Both the position numbers and the translations under genes were made by a program. Of a stretch of 8,089 nt of DNA, positions 1 through 6,927 are shown piece by piece. The notes under the pieces are model-generated. The model saw only the letters and a program-made list of their open reading frames with translations. It did no database searches and was not told where the DNA came from. Numbering within the stretch: the first letter of the stretch is position 1; each line of letters starts with the position of its first letter. The DNA lies in assembly GCA_041486185.1 (NCBI GenBank), contig JBGPKX010000276.1, positions 1-8,089 of the forward strand. Direction: 5' to 3'. Source of the stretch: QHXW01 sp041486185 (GTDB taxonomy: Bacteria; Acidobacteriota; Terriglobia; Bryobacterales; Bryobacteraceae).

Positions 1-735
1 ACCAACGAGGGCCTCATCCTGGTTTGCGGCGTCACGGGCTCGGGCAAGTCCACCACGCTGGCCGCGATGATCGAGCACATCAACAAGAAAGAGGCCTGCA
101 ACATCATCACCATCGAGGACCCGGTGGAGTACCAGATGGACGGCATCAACCAGATCCACGTCAATCCCACTATCGGCCTGACGTTTGCCGCGGGCCTGCG
201 GCACATTGTGCGCCAGGACCCGGACGTCATCATGGTGGGCGAGATCCGCGACCGCGAAACCGCCGATGTCGCCATCCGCGCCGCCCTGACCGGCCATTTC
301 GTTTACTCGACGCTGCACACCAACGACGCGCCCAGCGCCATCACGCGCCTTACCGACATGGGCGTGGAGAATTACCTGATCACGTCGTCGGTGGTGGCAG
401 TGCTGGCGCAACGCCTGGTTCGTGTGATCTGCGAGCAATGCAAGATTTCGGCGGGCACGGCCATCACGCCCGAAGGCGAAACCGTGGAAACCTTCCGCGG
501 CGCGGGATGCGAACATTGCTCGGGCGCCGGTTTTCGCGGCCGTGTGGGCATCTTTGAACTGATGGAGCTGGACGACGAGATCCGCAAGCTCATCATGGCC
601 AATGCCGACGCCTCGCAAATCACCCAAGCCGCGCGCCGCCACGGCATGCGCAACCTGCGCGAAGATGGTTGGCTGAAAGTCCGCACGGGTGTCACCAGGG
701 CCGATGAGGTGATGCGCGTGACGCAGGAATTCTGA
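1..735 (+). CDS. gspE: T2SS assembly ATPase GspE, C-terminal part (5' truncated by window edge)
   Basis: Cytoplasmic hexameric ATPase that drives pseudopilus assembly through GspF and GspL. The first 244 visible residues start just before the Walker A loop GVTGSGKST (fragment residues 10-18). Then come the Asp box ITIEDPVEY (36-44), the Walker B region DVIMVGEIRD (75-84) and the His box FVYSTLHTND (100-109). A tetracysteine zinc motif follows, CEQC...CEHC (Cys 144, 147, 170, 173), as in GspE and PilB. The N-terminal domains that bind GspL lie upstream of the window. The sequence alone could also suit a type IV pilus PilB, but the gspF-gspG-H-I-J-K-L-M context supports T2SS. The stop codon TGA (733-735) shares its A with the gspF ATG, and AGGAA at 725-729 inside gspE is a good ribosome site for gspF. 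All catalytic motifs in the visible part are intact. Confidence 0.95.
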   Translation, partial: TNEGLILVCGVTGSGKSTTLAAMIEHINKKEACNIITIEDPVEYQMDGINQIHVNPTIGLTFAAGLRHIVRQDPDVIMVGEIRDRETADVAIRAALTGHFVYSTLHTNDAPSAITRLTDMGVENYLITSSVVAVLAQRLVRVICEQCKISAGTAITPEGETVETFRGAGCEHCSGAGFRGRVGIFELMELDDEIRKLIMANADASQITQAARRHGMRNLREDGWLKVRTGVTRADEVMRVTQEF

Positions 736-1943
736 TGGCGACATTCTTCTTTCGGGCCGTGGCCCCGGACGGCAAGCTGCGCACCGGCAGCCTGACGGCC
801 GAGAGCGATAAGATCGTCGCGCGCGAACTGCGCAAGCAGGGGCTCACTCCGGTGTACGTGGGAGCCGAGCAGAAAAAATCCTTCGAGCTGAAGTTGCCGG
901 CGTTCGCGCGCGGACACCGGCGCGACGTACTGTTCTTCACGCAGGAACTCTCAACGCTGCTCAACGCCGGCGTGCCGGTCGATCGCGCGCTCACCATTAC
1001 CGGCGAAATCACCGAGCGACCACAGTTCCGCTTCATCATTCTCGACATTCTGCGCGTGCTGAAAGCCGGCAAGTCGCTGGCGGACAGCCTGGCGGCCCAT
1101 CCCGAGTACTTTTCGGACCTTTTCATCAACATGGTGCGCGCGGGAGAGGCCAGTGGCAGTCTGGCTTCGGTTTTTGAGCGTCTGGCGGAGTTCGAGAAGT
1201 CGCGCGATGAGCTGCGCAGTTATATCATCTCTGCGATGATTTATCCGGCCTTGCTGGCGCTGGTGGGACTCGGATCGATCTTCGTCCTGCTAAACTTCGT
1301 AGTACCGCGCTTTGCCTCGGTATTTCAGGAGTCGCGCATGAAGATCCCGGTGCCCACGATGATCATGCTGGAAGCCAGTAAGATCGTGCGGGCCTATGGA
1401 TGGATGGCGGCATCGGCGATGGTGGCTACGGCAGTGGTCCTGAGAACTTATATTCGCACCACCACGGGCCGGCTCTGGTGGGACACCTCGCGGTTGAAGA
1501 TTCCGCTGCTGGGCGACGCGCTGCGCAAGGCGGAGACGGCGCGGTTCGCGCGATCCATGGCGACGCTGGTGGCCAACAGCGTGCCGCTGGTGCAATCTAT
1601 CGGAATCGCAGCGGCGATTCTGACCAACCGCAAGATTGCGGGCGCGCTCGGCGAAGTGGCGCAAGGCGTCAAGCGCGGCGAGGGCATTGCCGCTCCCATC
1701 CGCAAGGCGGCGGTCTTTCCTCCGCTGGCCGCGCACCTGTTGATGGTAGGCGAGGAGACCGGCAGGCTCGATCAGATGTTCGCGCGCATGGCCGAGATTT
1801 ACGAAACCGATACGCGCTCGGCCGTTAAGCGCTTTACTTCTTTGTTCGAACCTCTGGTAATCCTGGTGATGGGTGTGATGGTAGGCGCGCTGATTCTCAG
1901 CATGCTCCTGGCCATCACGAGCATAAATGATGTGGCGGTGTGA
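735..1943 (+). CDS. gspF: T2SS inner-membrane platform protein GspF
   Basis: Polytopic inner-membrane protein at the centre of the assembly platform; it couples GspE ATP hydrolysis to pseudopilin addition. At 402 aa it is the usual family length. It has two T2SSF repeats. The first spans about residues 65-190 with the signature MVRAGEASGSL (133-143). The second spans about 265-395 with the matching MVGEETGRLDQ (337-347). Hydrophobic segments lie near 168-190, 221-240 and 373-394, the expected three-helix topology. The N-terminal 60 residues resemble the cytoplasmic leader domain (FFFRAVAPDGK...). The start at ATG 735 overlaps the gspE stop by one base and has AGGAA five bases upstream, so it is well supported. 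Translation is probably coupled to gspE. Confidence 0.96.
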   Translation: MATFFFRAVAPDGKLRTGSLTAESDKIVARELRKQGLTPVYVGAEQKKSFELKLPAFARGHRRDVLFFTQELSTLLNAGVPVDRALTITGEITERPQFRFIILDILRVLKAGKSLADSLAAHPEYFSDLFINMVRAGEASGSLASVFERLAEFEKSRDELRSYIISAMIYPALLALVGLGSIFVLLNFVVPRFASVFQESRMKIPVPTMIMLEASKIVRAYGWMAASAMVATAVVLRTYIRTTTGRLWWDTSRLKIPLLGDALRKAETARFARSMATLVANSVPLVQSIGIAAAILTNRKIAGALGEVAQGVKRGEGIAAPIRKAAVFPPLAAHLLMVGEETGRLDQMFARMAEIYETDTRSAVKRFTSLFEPLVILVMGVMVGALILSMLLAITSINDVAV

Positions 1944-1944
1944 T

Positions 1945-2379
1945 ATGAACGAACGCAGAAACAGACGCAGGGCCGGTGTCACGCTCATCGAGATGCTGGT
2001 GGTCGTGACGATCATCGCGCTGTTCGCGGCGCTGGTTGCGCCACGTATGTTGCGCAAGAGCGATACCGCGCGGGTGACGCTGGGCCATGCGCAGATCAAT
2101 TCATTCATGACGGCGCTGGGCTCTTTCAAACTGGACACGGGGCTTTTTCCGTCGACCGAGGAAGGCCTGCAGGCGCTGCGCACACAGCCCCCGAACCTCG
2201 CCCAATGGCAGGGGCCCTATCTGCCGCAGGAGATCCCGGTCGACCCCTGGGGCCACCCCTATGTCTACAAGTTCCCGGGCGAGCACGGCGACGAGCCGGA
2301 CATCATCTGTTATGGCGCCGACGGCCAGCCGGGCGGCGACGGCATCAACGCCGACATCGTGAGCTGGAAAAGCCAGTAG
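1945..2379 (+). CDS. gspG: T2SS major pseudopilin GspG
   Basis: Main subunit of the periplasmic pseudopilus. The prepilin leader MNERRNRRRAG ends in Gly11. Mature protein begins VTLIEMLVVV, with the conserved Glu at +5 and a hydrophobic helix to about residue 32, so it is a substrate for the prepilin peptidase GspO/PilD. The C-terminal half carries the GspG hallmarks: LFPSTEEGLQAL, DPWGHPYVYKFPGEHG, and the acidic calcium-site loop YGADGQPGGDGINADI. At 144 aa it is normal length and ends normally in W-K-S-Q. ATG 1945 was chosen because it leaves a short basic leader and lies one base after the gspF stop. In-frame ATGs at 1927 and 1930, overlapping gspF, would only lengthen the leader. The TAG stop lies inside a GTAG motif that begins the downstream REP/RAYT insert. 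Confidence 0.95.
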   Translation: MNERRNRRRAGVTLIEMLVVVTIIALFAALVAPRMLRKSDTARVTLGHAQINSFMTALGSFKLDTGLFPSTEEGLQALRTQPPNLAQWQGPYLPQEIPVDPWGHPYVYKFPGEHGDEPDIICYGADGQPGGDGINADIVSWKSQ

Positions 2380-2404
2380 GTAGGACAGGCATTCTTGCCT
2401 GTCA
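2380..2404 (+). repeat. REP-like hairpin, left copy, with 5' GTAG
   Basis: A perfect 8-bp stem, GACAGGCA (2384-2391) with TGCCTGTC (2396-2403), closes a four-base loop TTCT. GTAG lies directly 5' of the stem (2380-2383), and another GTAG is at 2376-2379. A GTAG-type tetranucleotide beside an imperfect palindrome is the known layout of REP elements recognised by RAYT proteins. No T-run follows, so it is not an intrinsic terminator. In mRNA it could form a stem-loop directly after the gspG stop codon. Confidence 0.8.
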
Positions 2405-2428
2405 ATTGCTGAAGCTTTGGCCATCTCC

Positions 2429-2974
2429 ATGGGTTATCACCAGCGCCATCTCCCCCACTGGCAACCGGAAAACGCCGTGGTTTTTGTGACATGGCGGCTC
2501 TACGGCTCGCTGCCAAAACACGTTCTGACGCACCAGGACGAAGTAAGCGCGGGCCGCGCATTCATTGAATTTGATCGTTTGCTGGACCGCGCGGAAACCG
2601 GCCCGACGTGGATAAAGGATCCGCGGATCGCGCAATGCATGGTAGATGCACTGAAGTTTGGCGAGACCGGTCTCCACCTTTATGAACTAGCCGGCTTCGT
2701 CGTCATGTCGAATCACGTGCATGTCTTGATCCGGCCCAGTTCCGATCTCTCAAAAATCACGCGCGCCATCAAAGGCTACACCGCCCGAGAAGCCAACCGC
2801 GTCCTGAATAGAACCGGCCAGCCTTTCTGGAACGACGAATCCTACGATCGCTGGATTCGGGATGACGGGGCGTTCAATCGCATTGTTCGCTACATCGAGC
2901 GTAATCCTGTTTCTGCGGGATTAGCCGGCAACATCGAGGAATATCCTTGGTCCAGTGCTCTCCAAATAGCTTGA
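2429..2974 (+). CDS. REP-associated tyrosine transposase (RAYT, Y1/HUH family, TnpA-REP)
   Basis: Single-strand DNA endonuclease of the IS200/IS605-related Y1 group, thought to mobilise REP hairpins. From ATG 2429 it has 181 aa, close to the family length. The N-terminus YHQRHLPHWQPENAVVFVTW is typical. The HUH metal-binding motif is HVH at residues 96-98 (in VVMSNHVHVL). It is followed by KGYTAREANRVL, then PFWNDESYDRWIRD. The likely catalytic tyrosine is Tyr155 in VRYIERNPVSAGL; its assignment is by analogy to E. coli TnpA-REP. The frame is intact with all key residues, so the protein may be active. An in-frame TTG at 2417 could add four residues; no strong ribosome site favours either. It lies in the operon's orientation between gspG and gspH and is probably co-transcribed. 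It has no evident role in secretion. Confidence 0.9.
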   Translation: MGYHQRHLPHWQPENAVVFVTWRLYGSLPKHVLTHQDEVSAGRAFIEFDRLLDRAETGPTWIKDPRIAQCMVDALKFGETGLHLYELAGFVVMSNHVHVLIRPSSDLSKITRAIKGYTAREANRVLNRTGQPFWNDESYDRWIRDDGAFNRIVRYIERNPVSAGLAGNIEEYPWSSALQIA

Positions 2975-2979
2975 GCGAT

Positions 2980-3004
2980 GGACAGGCACGAATGCGTGTC
3001 CTGC
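2980..3004 (-). repeat. REP-like hairpin, right copy, inverted relative to the left one
   Basis: A stem of GGACA (2980-2984) with TGTCC (2997-3001), a single G-G mismatch (2985/2996), then GCA (2986-2988) with TGC (2993-2995), around the loop CGAA (2989-2992). On the minus strand this copy differs from the left hairpin at only three of 22 positions. The tetranucleotide beside it reads GCAG rather than GTAG (3004-3001). It overlaps the probable gspH start codon at 2992-2994 and the first four codons of the gspH leader. Confidence 0.75.
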
Positions 3005-3474
3005 CTTGTCGTGGTGTCACCCTTGTTGAGATGCTGATCGTGGCCACGATCATCGGGCTGATCGTGAGCATCTCGTTTCCCGCGGTTTCTTCGGGGATTG
3101 ACAGCTTGCGGCTGGCCTCGGCTTCGGATTCTCTCGTCAGTTTTCTCAACGGCGGCCTGAACCGGGCTGAGCGGCGGCAGGATGTCGTCGAGATCGCGAT
3201 TTCGATCAAAGACAATGCCGTGACGCTGACCACCACCGGGCTTTTCCGCAAGCTCGATATGCCCGCCGGCGTGAGCATCAAAGCCGTGTGGCCGAAACTG
3301 CCCACCGATCCCGAGACTCCGCGGCGGTTTTTGCTGCTGCCCGGCGGTACCGCGCCGCGCATCGGAATCGAGATCGCCAATCGAAAGGGCGTGCACCGGA
3401 TCGTACGCGTGAATCCCATGACCGGCGTGCCTGAGATTGAGCGGCCGGAACCCGGCCAGGAAACCGCGGAATGA
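2992..3474 (+). CDS. gspH: T2SS minor pseudopilin GspH (GspH/FimT type)
   Basis: Minor pseudopilin. From ATG 2992 it has 160 aa. The leader MRVLPCRG is cut after Gly8, and the mature protein starts VTLVEMLIVATIIG with Glu at +5 and a hydrophobic helix to about residue 31. The remaining C-terminal domain is beta-rich and poorly conserved, as usual for GspH; the identification rests on the N-terminus, the size and the position between gspG and gspI. The start is uncertain. ATG 2992 sits inside the right REP hairpin with only a weak GGACAGG upstream. In-frame TTG codons at 2971 and 2947 would extend the leader to 15 or 23 residues, the latter overlapping the transposase end. The leader is removed on maturation, so its origin in REP sequence need not harm the protein. 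The stop overlaps gspI by four bases (ATGA). Confidence 0.87.
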   Translation: MRVLPCRGVTLVEMLIVATIIGLIVSISFPAVSSGIDSLRLASASDSLVSFLNGGLNRAERRQDVVEIAISIKDNAVTLTTTGLFRKLDMPAGVSIKAVWPKLPTDPETPRRFLLLPGGTAPRIGIEIANRKGVHRIVRVNPMTGVPEIERPEPGQETAE

Positions 3475-3908
3475 GACAACGAGGATTCACGCTGCTGGAA
3501 GTGCTGGTAGCGACGTTAATTATGGGCGTGGCGGTGGTGGGATTGCTCTCCGCAATTTCGACCTCCATGCGAAACGCCGCGCGCCTGACGAACTATGATC
3601 GCGTGACCTTGCTTTCGCGCGCCCAAATGGATGCGCTGCTGATGAATCGCAGTCTGCCACCGTTCTCGATCCTGGAGGGTAGATTCGATCCCGCGCTCGT
3701 GGGCGGAATGCAAGCCGGATGGCGTGGCCGTGTGACTCCGTTCGAAATGCCCGCCAACCGGGCGCCGGGGGCGGCGATTCTCGAGCGCATCGAACTGGAA
3801 GTCTGGTGGATGGCCGGCGATAACCGCCGCACGTTTACGCTGGACGCCTTCCGGCGAAAAAGGTTGCGCCCGGGCGACCTTGCCGCCATCGGGAAACAGC
3901 CGCAATGA
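3471..3908 (+). CDS. gspI: T2SS minor pseudopilin GspI
   Basis: Minor pseudopilin of the pseudopilus tip complex, in known systems forming a trimer with GspJ and GspK. At 145 aa it is close to family length. The very short leader MRQRG is cut after Gly5; the mature protein begins FTLLEVLVATLIMGVAVVG with Glu at +5 and a membrane helix to about residue 27. The downstream region LSRAQMDALLMNRSLP and the later ELEVWW strand fit the GspI fold. The start ATG 3471 overlaps the gspH stop as ATGA, with AGGAAA at 3458-3463 as ribosome site. The end overlaps gspJ in the same ATGA manner, so H-I-J are translationally coupled. Confidence 0.92.
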   Translation: MRQRGFTLLEVLVATLIMGVAVVGLLSAISTSMRNAARLTNYDRVTLLSRAQMDALLMNRSLPPFSILEGRFDPALVGGMQAGWRGRVTPFEMPANRAPGAAILERIELEVWWMAGDNRRTFTLDAFRRKRLRPGDLAAIGKQPQ

Positions 3909-4645
3909 AACGTTCCCGCATCGGCGTCACACTGATCGAAGTGCTGATCGCGGTCTCGCTCGTGAGCCTCCTGAGCGTCGGCATTCTGCTTGCGTTGCGC
4001 GTGGGGATGAGTGCGCTCGACAAGGCCAATCGCAGGCTGATGGATAATCGCCGCGTGGTAGCCACCGAAAGAATTCTCGAGCAACAGCTCGCGGGATTCA
4101 TGCCGGTGATCGCCCTCTTTGCGCCCTCGCCCGAAGCTACCGGCGTGAAGGTTCCGTTCTTTCAGGGACGCGAGCAGTCCATGCGATTCGTGTCCAGTTA
4201 CTCGTTGCAGGAAGCGTCCCGAGGGCTGCCGCAGATTCTCGAATTTCAAGTGATTCCCGGCGAGAACGGGCGCGGCGTGCGTCTGGTGGTGAATGAGAAC
4301 ATCTACACCGGTCCGCGCTCGGCCGGAGTTTTTTGCCTCGGCCCCGGAGCCGATCCCGAACTGGGGGGTGCGGCGCAGCGCTTCGTGCCGATTGTGGTGG
4401 GCCCCCGCTCTTTCGTGCTGGCGGACAAGTTGGCCGAATGTCACTTTTCTTATCTTGGGTCACGGTCGGATCAAGATCTGGAACAGTGGTTGCCTGCCTG
4501 GACGCCCATCAACAGATGGCCCCTGGGCATCCGGATTCAGATAGCTCCGCTCGATATCGATGCGGGACGCCTGAAGCCGCTGACGGTAACCGCACCGGTG
4601 CGCGTCAACCGCGACCCGAACCTTGAGTATGGCGATCAATACTAA
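3905..4645 (+). CDS. gspJ: T2SS minor pseudopilin GspJ
   Basis: Minor pseudopilin of the tip complex with GspI and GspK. The leader MKRSRIG is cut after Gly7. The mature protein starts VTLIEVLIAVSLVSLLSVG with Glu at +5 and a hydrophobic helix to about residue 30, followed by an amphipathic helix (ALDKANRRLMDNRRVVATER). At 246 aa it is somewhat longer than the roughly 200-aa classical GspJ. The C-terminal domain is divergent, so the call relies on the prepilin signature and the gene order. The start at 3905 overlaps gspI by ATGA and has GGGAAA at 3891-3896 upstream. The 3' end overlaps gspK by 17 bases. Confidence 0.88.
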   Translation: MKRSRIGVTLIEVLIAVSLVSLLSVGILLALRVGMSALDKANRRLMDNRRVVATERILEQQLAGFMPVIALFAPSPEATGVKVPFFQGREQSMRFVSSYSLQEASRGLPQILEFQVIPGENGRGVRLVVNENIYTGPRSAGVFCLGPGADPELGGAAQRFVPIVVGPRSFVLADKLAECHFSYLGSRSDQDLEQWLPAWTPINRWPLGIRIQIAPLDIDAGRLKPLTVTAPVRVNRDPNLEYGDQY

Positions 4646-5615
4646 TCCCCAGTCACGCTCGCGCGGAGGCGCTTTACTGGCCGTCCTGTGGCTCTCGGCG
4701 GCGTTATCGGCCATTGCCTTCTCGCTGGCCAATACGGTGCGCGGTGAAGTGGAGCGCACCTCCACCGCCGTCGACGGGCTGCGCAGCTATTATCTGGCCC
4801 AGGCTGGCGTCGACCGCGGCATTCTCTACATCGAGTGGGGGCTGGAGGACTCGCTTCCGCGCGGCGCGCCCTTTCGTTACGGTCCGGCAAATCCGGTTCT
4901 GCCGTTCACGTTTCCGAGTGGCGAAGCCTTGGTGCAGATCATCCCCGAAACCGCCAAACTGAATCTCAACAGCTCTCCGCCCGAGTACCTGCTGCGTCTG
5001 TTGATGGCCCTGGGTGTGGATCCCGACCGGGCGGCGCAGATCACGGCGGCTATCCTGGACTGGCGCCATCCTGGAGGCATGACTCAGTTCGACGCCTTTT
5101 ATATGTCGCTCACTCCGTCTTTTCGGGCTCGCCATGCGTCTTTTGAAGAGACTGAAGAGTTGCTGGTGGTGCGAGGCATGACGCCGGAACTGTATTACGG
5201 AGGTTACAATCACGATGCCGAGGGGCGTCTGGTTCCACGCGCCGGACTGAAGGATTGCGTGACAGTGTTTGCTCAAGGGGATGGCATAGATGTCAACACG
5301 GCCCAGCCCGCCGTGCTGATGGCCATTGGAATCCCCCCCGATGTCGTGGCTGCAATTGTGGCCCGGCGGCGGGTACAGCCGTTCAAGAATGCGGGCGAGG
5401 TTGCGGGCTTGGCCGGGGGCGGCGGGGGCATGGCGCGTTTGCGGGTCGGTGGCAAGTCGATTTTTACCGTCCGCTCCACCGCGCGCATCCGTCTGTCGAA
5501 TGGCCAACTTTCGGACCTGCGCCGCACGGTGGCCGCCACGGTGAGCTACGAACGGCCTGGCGACGTCCTGCGGGTCGACGTTCTGCGCTGGTATGACAAT
5601 GCCTGGACCCCTTAA
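4629..5615 (+). CDS. gspK: T2SS minor pseudopilin GspK
   Basis: Large minor pseudopilin thought to cap the pseudopilus tip. At 328 aa it matches the family. The N-terminus is MAINTNPQSRSRG followed by a hydrophobic stretch GALLAVLWLSAALSAIAFSL; cleavage probably follows Gly13. The +5 position is Ala, in line with GspK being the pseudopilin that lacks the conserved Glu5. Characteristic motifs follow: SYYLAQAGVDRGI (53-65), PETAKLNLNSSPPEYL (106-121), AAILDWRHPGG (140-150) and GIDVNTAQPAVLMAIGIP (219-236), with helix-hairpin-helix-like segments. A run of five glycines (263-267) interrupts the usual spacing before the C-terminal strand region. ATG 4629 is preferred over TTG 4623; both overlap the end of gspJ, and no strong ribosome site is seen, which suggests coupling to gspJ translation. 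Confidence 0.93.
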   Translation: MAINTNPQSRSRGGALLAVLWLSAALSAIAFSLANTVRGEVERTSTAVDGLRSYYLAQAGVDRGILYIEWGLEDSLPRGAPFRYGPANPVLPFTFPSGEALVQIIPETAKLNLNSSPPEYLLRLLMALGVDPDRAAQITAAILDWRHPGGMTQFDAFYMSLTPSFRARHASFEETEELLVVRGMTPELYYGGYNHDAEGRLVPRAGLKDCVTVFAQGDGIDVNTAQPAVLMAIGIPPDVVAAIVARRRVQPFKNAGEVAGLAGGGGGMARLRVGGKSIFTVRSTARIRLSNGQLSDLRRTVAATVSYERPGDVLRVDVLRWYDNAWTP

Positions 5616-6927
5616 CTTCGCGGATCTCAAGAAATACGCCGCCTTTGGTTCGGGCGTGGGCGTCGAGATCGGTGCGCACGATCTGGAAGTGACGGCGGTC
5701 CGCGTACGTCCCCACGGGGTCGACGTACTGGGCGCCACGACCATTCGCGATTTCGGCCAGCGGCCGGCAGCTCAGTGGGGCGCTGAATATGCCCGCTTCC
5801 TGCAGGGAGTCGGCGCATCGCATCTCGCCGCAACGGTGCTGCTGCCGCGGCGTGAAACCATCGTGCGCCAAATTGCATTGCCCGGCGTTGCCATACGCGA
5901 CTACGAGTCTGCTCTGGCTCTGCAGATCGACTCGCTGCATCCCTACGGCGAAGATGAAGTGGTCTACGGCTGGTCGCGGCTGGAAAACGGAAGCGTGCTG
6001 CTGGGAATTCTGCGGCGCGCCACCATGGATCGCTATGTGGGCATGTTCGCCGAAGCGGGAGTTGGGGTTTCGGTGCTCACTTTCTCGGCGGCTGCCATCT
6101 ACATTGCGCACCGCGTGCCGGTAGCGCAGCCCCAGGTACCGGACAAAGGCTTCGTCGCTCTGGCCGCCGGCGACAACGGTTCGCTGGAAGTTTATGGCGA
6201 GAGTTCGGCGCGGCCTGTCTTCTCCGCGGACTTCGATCTGACGCCGGAACGAGCCGTCACGCTCGCCATCTCAGAGCTGCGTTTGGAGCCTGATTCGGCG
6301 CCGCTCTCGCTTGACCGCGTTCTGCCTGTACCGCGAAATAATCCGGTAACCAACGACCTTTCGCGGCGCGCCATGCCTTACGCGACCGCACTGGCAGGCG
6401 CCTGCCCGTGGATGGGCGCAGCGGTCAACCTCCTTCCGCCCGACCAGCGCCGGTCCCACTCGCGGGCCATGTACGTCCCGACCATCGTGCTCGGGCTGCT
6501 GCTACTGCTGGTGGCGGGCGCGCTCGTGGCGCAATCCTCCATGGAAGACCGGCGTTATCTCGCGGCTCTCGAAGCCGAGATCGCCAAAGTCGAGCCACAG
6601 GCCAAGCGGGCCGCGGTTCTCGATCGCGAGATGCTGCGCGCGCAAAATCGGGCCCGTCTGCTGGATGAGTTTCGCAGCCGGACCAAGGCGGACCTCGACT
6701 CGCTGAATGAGTTAACTACGCTGCTAAATCCGCCCACGTGGACCAGCATGATCGATCTCGCCCCCGGCGCTGCCGTGATCACCGGCGAAACGGAACAGGC
6801 CGCGTCGCTCCTGAAGCTGCTGGATGCCTCGCCACACTTCCAGAATTCGGCTTTCGTCGGGTCGATTGCCAAGTCCGGAGGCAACGAACAGTTTCAGATT
6901 CGCATGGCCCGGAGGGCGCGCCCGTGA
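5593..6927 (+). CDS. gspL: T2SS assembly protein GspL (PilM-like plus PilN-like domains)
   Basis: Bitopic inner-membrane protein that in known systems recruits GspE through its cytoplasmic domain and pairs with GspM in the periplasm. The first 290 residues look like the actin/PilM-type domain: GVGVEIGAHDLEVTAVRVRP (21-40) resembles the phosphate-1 strand-turn, and VLLPRRETIVRQIALP matches the PilM/GspL core. A single membrane helix lies at about 294-315 (MYVPTIVLGLLLLLVAGALV). A charged helix follows, probably coiled coil (316-370), then a PilN-like small domain (370-440). The 444-aa length fits GspL. ATG 5593 is annotated; ATG 5599 is an equally plausible start two codons in. Both overlap gspK (by 23 or 17 bases) without a clear ribosome site. 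The stop overlaps the gspM GTG by four bases. Confidence 0.88.
   Translation: MTMPGPLNFADLKKYAAFGSGVGVEIGAHDLEVTAVRVRPHGVDVLGATTIRDFGQRPAAQWGAEYARFLQGVGASHLAATVLLPRRETIVRQIALPGVAIRDYESALALQIDSLHPYGEDEVVYGWSRLENGSVLLGILRRATMDRYVGMFAEAGVGVSVLTFSAAAIYIAHRVPVAQPQVPDKGFVALAAGDNGSLEVYGESSARPVFSADFDLTPERAVTLAISELRLEPDSAPLSLDRVLPVPRNNPVTNDLSRRAMPYATALAGACPWMGAAVNLLPPDQRRSHSRAMYVPTIVLGLLLLLVAGALVAQSSMEDRRYLAALEAEIAKVEPQAKRAAVLDREMLRAQNRARLLDEFRSRTKADLDSLNELTTLLNPPTWTSMIDLAPGAAVITGETEQAASLLKLLDASPHFQNSAFVGSIAKSGGNEQFQIRMARRARP
6911..6916 (+). promoter_or_regulatory. Ribosome binding site for gspM
   Basis: GGAGGG lies seven bases before GTG 6924, inside the last codons of gspL. This strong Shine-Dalgarno match decides the gspM start in favour of GTG 6924 rather than any start codon further upstream in the same frame within gspL. 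Confidence 0.75.

Larger units (their letters stand above)
2380..3004 (+). mobile_element. REP-RAYT module inserted between gspG and gspH
   Basis: The segment consists of a REP-like hairpin, a complete RAYT transposase gene and a second REP-like hairpin in inverted orientation. The two hairpins agree at 19 of 22 positions when the right one is reverse-complemented. Boundaries are set by the left GTAG (2380-2383) and the corresponding right CTGC (3001-3004, GCAG on the minus strand). Hand counts of three 60-base lines in the transposase (2521-2580, 2641-2700, 2701-2760) give 50-53% G+C, against 63-70% in sampled lines of gspE, gspG and gspH. Y1 transposases make no target duplication, and none is seen. 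The exact ends are inferred; the REP arrangement is read directly from the sequence. Confidence 0.75.

Noticed and set aside
1..735. Type IV pilus ATPase PilB or retraction ATPase PilT instead of GspE
   Set aside because: The tetracysteine motif excludes PilT, and the run of gspG-H-I-J-K-L-M genes downstream favours T2SS over a pilus system.
1290..2183. 297-codon minus-strand open frame opposite gspF and gspG
   Set aside because: The composition is repetitive and basic, there is no ribosome site or domain, and the opposite strand encodes conserved T2SS proteins.
2384..2403. Intrinsic terminator after gspG
   Set aside because: The stem is good, but no T-run follows (AATTGCTGA comes next), and a matching inverted copy lies beyond the transposase, so a REP element explains it better.
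3593..4444. Long antisense open frame opposite gspI and gspJ
   Set aside because: It lies fully opposite two well-supported genes, has no recognisable domain, and high-GC sequence commonly leaves such frames open.
4704..5744. 346-codon minus-strand open frame opposite gspK and the start of gspL
   Set aside because: The product is rich in His, Arg, Pro and Gln with no family features, while the plus strand encodes a clear GspK; it is a shadow frame.
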